A stretch of DNA of 64,000 bases from Ziziphus jujuba. Lineage: Eukaryota > Streptophyta > Magnoliopsida > Rosales > Rhamnaceae. Numbering within the stretch: the stretch's first letter is position 1; each line of letters opens with the position of its first letter. Under the pieces are notes generated by a model, which did no database searches, had not been told where the DNA came from, and saw nothing but the letters and a program-made list of their open reading frames with translations. The position numbers and the translations under genes are program-made. Location: contig NC_083379.1 in the NCBI RefSeq assembly GCF_031755915.1, positions 22,816,001 to 22,880,000 of the forward strand. The letters are read 5' to 3'. Of this stretch, positions 57,950-64,000 are shown piece by piece.

Positions 57950-59064
57950 TTAAATTTTCTAAATTTGAAACTTTGATCCCAGTAGATTCAAATCCAACAT
58001 TTTAGATTGTTCTGCACACATTGGTGAACTCCATTTTGTGAAATTCAACTTCGATTTTTTGATCAAGCCATTGTAAAACAAGATGTCAATAGATGAATAA
58101 TTAATAAGAGCTATGTTCAAGCTTATTACCACTAATACGCATTTTAGAGACCTCAATGGAAGATCTTCTAAACGTGAGGATTTGTTTGAACCCTTGAATG
58201 CCAAAGGAAAGAAGCTTGATCCCATCAAAAAAGCAAAATGGAAAGAGCTGAATAGGAAAATAATCGGTTAGATTTAACAATGGATCAATCATAGTGTATT
58301 CTATCTTGTTGCATAGGATATAGACGTATATGCCATTTAGAAGAAGTTACAGGACATATACCAAACCAAGACCTCTTGGAAAAAAACCATGTTGATGAGT
58401 CAATTAGTGAATTTGAAGTTAAAGGCAATTAGTGAATTTTAAAGTTAAAGAGTGAAACTTTTGTAGCTGGGCATATTAATGAGTTCCAAAGCCTGGTAAA
58501 TCAGCGATCTATGTTGGAGTTACAAAGAGGGGATAAGAAACAACCACTCCTATTTCTTAGCTTTCTTCTACATAACTAGGAGACACTGGTAGTCTTTTTT
58601 AGCAATTCGGTGGCAAACGACAAACTTACTATGGTTATAGTAATGGATGCCTTATTCAATGACGAGCTAAGAGAAAGAACATAGGCAATAACCAATCACA
58701 TGCCTTTGTCATAAAGAAATTGAAAAGATAGTAAAAATGTAGTCGAGGTATCAGCAGACACAGCAGCTAGAGCAGACTCAAATCAACAACTGTGAAATAG
58801 CCAACAAATAAGTGCAATTATTGTGCTAAAAGGGTCACTTGAACAAGTGCAATTATTGTGGCTTAGAGGGTCACTTGAACAACTACAGTAGGAAGATATT
58901 ATAAGAGTAGGGATATAATCGCAATTAGCTGAATAAAGATGAAAAACATTAATCACTGTTAAAGGGGAAGTAGTGTACTATTTCACCTATAAAGATACAT
59001 GCCTTAACATATCAAGTCAATATGTCAAGTGGGTAATTGCTACTATAGCATCCTACCACGTCAC
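57950..59064 (+). pseudogene. Copia gag-protease remnant (5' part)
   Basis: Fragments in all three frames match a TNT1/Sto-like gag. FVAGHINEFQSLVNQ is the helix region, and two copies of a short AATTATTGTGxxxxAGGGTCACTTGAAC unit (58830-58876) stand where the CCHC knuckle should be. VKWVIATIASYHVT ends at the solo LTR and corresponds to the protease WVxDTxASYHAT motif, with Asp and Gly altered. No intact frame remains. Confidence 0.7.
59060..59064. other. Target-site duplication GTCAC (left)
   Basis: Repeated exactly at 61688-61692. Confidence 0.92.
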
Positions 59065-61687
59065 TATCATAGCCCAAGTCTAAATACTTGAAATTTGATA
59101 AAAGTCACACTTAAAACACTTAATAAAACTTATAATGCAGAATATAAAAAAAAATCTCTCCAAACATCATTAATGAATAATATCCAAAATAACTCCAAAA
59201 ATGAAAAAAACATAAACTCCAACACCCAAAGGTCTTTCAAGCTAATTAATATATATATATATATATATATATTAAAAAAAAACAACTAAACATCATTATC
59301 ATATGCCAAATCTAGCTACCTTAAAACTATGGTGTACCTCAAACCTTAAAAATAAATAATCAGTATAAAACTCAACAAGCTACTGGGTTTTTCATAAATA
59401 CAGAAATAAGAAAATACTTAAAATGATAATAAATAAATATTCAAAAATTATCTTTAACAACGTAAACATAATTTTCTTATAAACTCTAATTGTTAACTGC
59501 TTAGTAGAACTTGGAATAACATAATATTACCCGTCAGTAATCCATATAAACTCGAGTGTGAGGCATGTAACAAGTGGGGCAATATAAATTTTAAAACAAA
59601 CACTCATACCCAAAGATATAAGTCATACTCCTACTGTGATCATTAGTAGGTCCTCCCACATGAAACAATATATCTAAACTCGAAGGTAAAGAACCATAAA
59701 TCACTAGAGAAAATGCCCTTACATGATTCATCTTAACACCCCAAAACATATCATAACATAGCATAACATATCATGATGTATCACATAAATGCCTACTAAG
59801 TACCAACATCCAGAGCAAAAATACATATATCAATAATCCAATAATTTCTTTGTACAATACATATATATTTTATAAAACATAAATTCATAGAAAAACATAA
59901 ATAAATCAATAACATAAGTACTTTGCTATGGTTTCAATTTTTAAAAAGTCCAGTAACTTACCTTGATTAGCAAAGTCCAAAAAAGATTAAGAACCTATGA
60001 ATAATACCAATTGTCTCTCATCAGTATAGAGCAAAACCATTATATACCACAATTATCTTACGGATAAATTCTAAAATCAAGCTCTTAAATTCAAACTAAA
60101 TGAATAAGAGTTGATACCATAAGATCATCATAGCTTAACCCTAAAATCTTAAAATCATAATCTAGAACAAGATCAAATCACCAAAAGCCAAATAAAAACC
60201 TATTAATCCATAAACAGTCTCAAACAAGAAATTACTTCCTTATTCAAACAACATCATCTAAGTCTGAAAAATTATGAGGGTAGTGTACACATGCATAAGT
60301 AATTGTGATTAAAACAATTTCATAAAATAATAATGAAAAACTATTCAAAACTTATTGAAAAGTTAACAATAAATACTGAAACTATTAGATTTTCAGAAAC
60401 CTTCATTTAATGTTCAATGTTTTTCTCTTTCATGAAATTTTTTATTCGTTTAAAATTTTACAGATTCAAACTAAACACTTATATATACTCCTATAAAATT
60501 TTAAAAGCCAAACAGAGGTTGAAAACATGGTCAAATTAAATTTAGTATCACAGAAACTGAAAATCAGCATTTCACAGGGAGTTTAGTCTACATAAAAGTT
60601 CATTAAAATAAAATACAAATCCAAAAGCAGTAAAATTTTACAGAGTTTAACTTTATATAGAAATAATTCTATATAAAAATTATTAGGTCAAATAAAGACA
60701 TGAAAATATTCTAAATTGAATTTTATTCTTTGCTAAACAGATCAGAAAATAAATTTAGACAGCTGCATATAGGTAACTTAGAAAATCACCATGGCCAAAA
60801 TATCAAGAATTTGAAATTAATTTTTTTATACTAATATTAGACATATAGAGGATAATGTATAGGAATTTTCCAAATAAAAATAATTTCATTTGGATCTATT
60901 TTGAAATTTTTACATACGAACCATATTGCAGTCGCACAGAAAAACCAGACAGAGTGTATAAATTCAAAATTTTATAATAAAATGAAGACAGATCCAAATT
61001 AACCCAAATAAATTTATACCGATTCATAAACATGTCTATATTCATACATATAAATTATATTGCAAAAGAAACTTTTAATTATTTTAAATAAATTCAAACA
61101 TTCACTTTATACAGATCCCCATATAAATTCCAGATTAGGGTTTGAATAATAACTCTTCAAACTAGCCTTAATCATTACTTCTAGAACTCCAAAACATCTC
61201 AAACAATCTCATATAGCATAAAAAGATCAGAAAAACTAACCTTGATCGACTTTAAAGATTCAAGATCTTTCTTTATATGCCCCAAAACTTGTTCAGAAAT
61301 TCCAAAATCTCCAAATATACTAGATCCCTAGAAATCTTAAATGAATACCAAAATGCTAAGTTGAGATCGAAAGCCCTCAATATTAACCCTAATAGAATTT
61401 AGGGCTTGAAGAAAAAGAAGAAAAAGAAGAAGAAGACTTACCCAATACCCTAGCGTCACAAAGTTGAAAACAACATAAAAGTAAAATAAATGTATTTTTC
61501 CTTCCTTTTTATAAAACCAAAATAGAGTAAATAAGTTTTTTCTTTTTTTTATTTCCTAATAAAATTGAAATATACTTATAACCAAACCTATTAGTATAAA
61601 AACTCTATTTTTTTTTCTTCTAAAAAAAATAGTTAGAAAACCTTTTTTAAAAATATATATATTTATATATTTTCATCGTATATTACA
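59065..61687 (-). mobile_element. Long solo LTR (Ty3/gypsy-type) inserted in copia protease
   Basis: A 2623-bp non-coding segment running, on the minus strand, TGTAATATACG ... GGGCTATGATA. GTCAC flanks it on both sides. Removing it rejoins codons of SYHVT with LPIDYLKTYKA, as in intact copia protease. A TATA-like TTTTATAAAAAGG (about 61505-61517, minus) suggests a promoter. A TA tract occurs at 59250-59275. No second LTR is present, so it is a solo LTR or a non-coding insertion. Confidence 0.88.
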
Positions 61688-63180
61688 GTCACTCTACCCA
61701 TAGATTATTTAAAGACATATAAAGCATAAGATTATGGTATGACAGAGATGAGAAATACCAATTTCATAAAGATTTTTGTAACTGGTGATGTTCAAATAAA
61801 AACCAACATTAAATATACAATTACTTTGAAGGATATTTTTCATGTTTCAGACTTTTTACTAAATATAATATCAAAAAAAGCCTTTAACAAAGAAGATTAC
61901 GACAATCACTTTAGCAATGACACATGGAAAATGACTAAAGGTGCCATGGTTGTTGTTTGAGGACAAATTTATGAAACGCTATACAGGATTCATGTGAATA
62001 TATTTGCGAACAACCTCAACATTATGGAAAGTGAGATTTCTTAAAATTTATGGCACCAAACACTCGATCACATGAATGATAAATGATTGTCTACTTTGAC
62101 GAAGAAGAAGCATTTGATTAGCAATAAAGAGTCTTATTTAAATCCTTTTCAACAAGGAAATCAAAGCTGCTAACTCTGGTGCACTCTGATATTTGTGATC
62201 TTTTAAAGGTGGAATCATTAGGTGGTAACATGCATTTCCTTTCCTTTATTAACGATGCTTCTTTGAAAGTGTGAGTTTATTTTTGAAAGATGAATAACCA
62301 AGTATTAGATCACTTTGAATAGTTCCATGCCATGGTAAAGCATGAAATGGAAAGAAGCCAAAGAGTCCCACTTAGACAATGGAAGTGAGTATACTTCCAA
62401 AAAGTTTGATGCTTATTGTAGAGGATGGTGTATTCGGCTTGAATACACAATCTTTTGCACCCCACAACATTATGGAGTAACTGAAAGAATGAACAGGATA
62501 ATCATGGAAAAAGTCATAAGCATGATCGGTATGGCTAAATTGCCAAAGCCATTCTAGGGAGGAGCAATTCATGCCACTTGTTATTTGATCAACAGATCAC
62601 CATCAATACTGTTGAATTTCAAGGTAAGGTCTATTTGTCCAATTCTTCCGGGCATTGGCAAGAAAGGAAAGTTAAGACGGGTCTGGTAATGCAGTAAAGT
62701 CAAGCAGTCAATTCAGTAATCAATGGCACCAAACTAATGCACTAAAGCACAGCAGTGGCTCAAAATTCGAAAGAAAGTTTGATATAGCAAGAGTCCTACC
62801 TGCTCTTACTTAATAGTATTTGGATGTTAGCCTTTACACGTTTATAAAAAAGAGGTAGAAGCTCGACACAATAGCTAGTCTATGCATCTTTATAGGATAT
62901 GAAGATGAAGAACTTGGGTACAAACTATGGGATCAAAAGGTAACAAAATTTATTAGAAAAAGAAATGTACTATTTCATGAAAATAAGACAATAGAGTATC
63001 ATAGTTCTAGGTTTAGTGCCTATGATGTTGTTCCTAATTCAATACTAGCACAAACTACCATAGATGATAATGAGGTGCATAGAAAATTGCCAAAAGTAAA
63101 ACAAGAAAGAAAAGAGGATGCTATGTTGGAAAAGGCACAATCCTCTCCATTAGAAGCTACAAGACCATTATAATAGTCCA
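61688..63180 (+). pseudogene. Copia protease-integrase remnant (3' part)
   Basis: It continues the interrupted protease region. GDVQIKTNIKYTITLKDI and WKMTKGAMVV are the GAG-pre-integrase, LWHQTLDHMND is the HH zinc region, and HLDNGSEYTSKKFDAYC with GVTERMNRIIMEKV are the second and third acidic positions of the integrase core (62350-62550). TWVQTMGSK and KIY.KKKCTIS at about 62910-62990 correspond to the post-core GYRLWD block. About 180 bp at 62630-62810 looks foreign. No RT or RNase H follows. Confidence 0.82.
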
Positions 63181-63199
63181 ATGATGGTACATCTCCTAA

Positions 63200-64000
63200 A
63201 ACCAATAATTTACAAGTCCAACGTAAGATCTATGAGCCTTGAAAGATGAAATGTAAGAAATAACAAGATCAGTGAACAATACATTGGGCAAAATATGACA
63301 ACCAAGGATGAACTAGTGTAATTTCGCCAAAGTTATGGGTAAGTTCGAGGCACTGATAGGCTACCTTACTGCCAAAGGCCACTTGGTGTCCAATCCTATA
63401 TTTCCTGGATATGAAATGATGATGGTTCAAATGTAAAGTATACATTCTCTTAACTGAGGCATTTTCAAAGCGGTTGGCTTTAAGGTTTGAAAGAACTTTA
63501 GAGTTAAGCATGCTCTTGTGGAGCAGTCCTAAAATGAGTGACCATTTTAATTGTGTAGGTAAATGAGCGACAATATTAATGGTGCAAGAGAGTGGGGTAT
63601 TACAAATGGTATAAGAGCCTGTACTTGGCTGGAAGTGTGCCAAAAATGACACTGGCTCTTAAAGGGAGTGTATTGTAAGACCTATGAGCTTTGAAAGATA
63701 TGAGTTAAGAAAATGCAAGATTCTAAACAATACATTGAGGTGGATTGTGATGACAAGGGTGAAAAGGGGTAATATAGCCAAGGCAAATGTGGGCAGTTGC
63801 AAGGTAGTGACAAGCTAACTTGCCAGCCAAGGTCACTTGGTATCCAATTTCACATCCCCTGAGCGTGGAATAGTTCAAATATAAAGCATATACTATATTA
63901 ACAACTGAGGCCTTTATAGAGCGATTGGCTTATGTTTTCGAAAGAACTCTAAAGTTAAGTGTACTCTAGTGGGAGCAATCCTAAAGAGAGGATTTGAATG
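63200..64000 (+). repeat. Diverged tandem duplication, period about 450 bp
   Basis: The series ATCTATGAGCCTTGAAAGATG, GAACAATACATTG, CCAAGGxCACTTGGTxTCCAAT, AACTGAGGC, GCGxTTGGCTT and TTAGAGTTAAG occurs from 63225 and again from 63680. The second copy runs to the end of the window. Related phrases appear at 8.4-9.0 kb. Confidence 0.8.

Noticed and set aside
1..64000. tRNA and rRNA genes
   Set aside because: None recognised. TGGTATCAGAGC-type matches are retrotransposon primer-binding sites, not tRNA genes.

Overview
This is a stretch of eudicot plant nuclear DNA. It is strongly AT-rich, its genes have GT-AG introns, and it carries plant-type Ty1/copia, Ty3/gypsy, LINE, MULE and probable PIF/Harbinger-like elements. 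The species cannot be named from sequence alone. Only two intact host genes are visible: a LOL2-like LSD1-type zinc-finger gene (40033-42187, +) and an ASY4-like meiotic-axis coiled-coil gene (43180-46329, -). They converge on each other. Almost everything else is transposable-element DNA, often nested, plus three captured or broken host-gene fragments.

Layout. 1-3705: a probable Pack-TYPE DNA transposon carrying 5' fragments of a RhoGDI gene (+) and an SVR7-like PPR gene (-), fused tail to tail. 3706-6760: a broken L1-type LINE on the minus strand, missing its reverse-transcriptase core. 6760-20247: non-coding repeats, including long LTR-like copies, a copia RNase H plus LTR remnant, and diverged tandem repeats. 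20248-33721: a large Mutator-like element with terminal inverted repeats of about 255 bp, a decayed mudrA-type transposase, and on the opposite strand a decayed GRF-zinc-finger gene. A copia element (24613-30707, target duplication GGGAA) sits inside this transposon and itself contains a palindrome with arms of about 570 bp. 34341-39040: a non-autonomous LTR retrotransposon (target duplication TCTTC), one of whose LTRs was invaded by a roughly 780 bp insertion carrying the first exon of an AP2/TOE-type transcription factor. 39.9-46.5 kb: the gene island. 48650-49392: a solo LTR of the same copia family (ATTAT). 49624-56947: a complete but dead Ty3/gypsy element. 57474-63180: a decayed copia element split by a 2.6 kb solo LTR (59065-61687, target duplication GTCAC). 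63200-64000: a diverged tandem duplication with a period of about 450 bp.

The two intact genes have no evident functional link. One encodes a cell-death or defence-type zinc-finger protein and the other a chromosome-axis protein. The main interest is the nesting, which can be ordered from target-site duplications and restored reading frames, and the repeated capture of the 5' ends of host genes. I made no database comparison. Family names rest on recognising conserved motifs.
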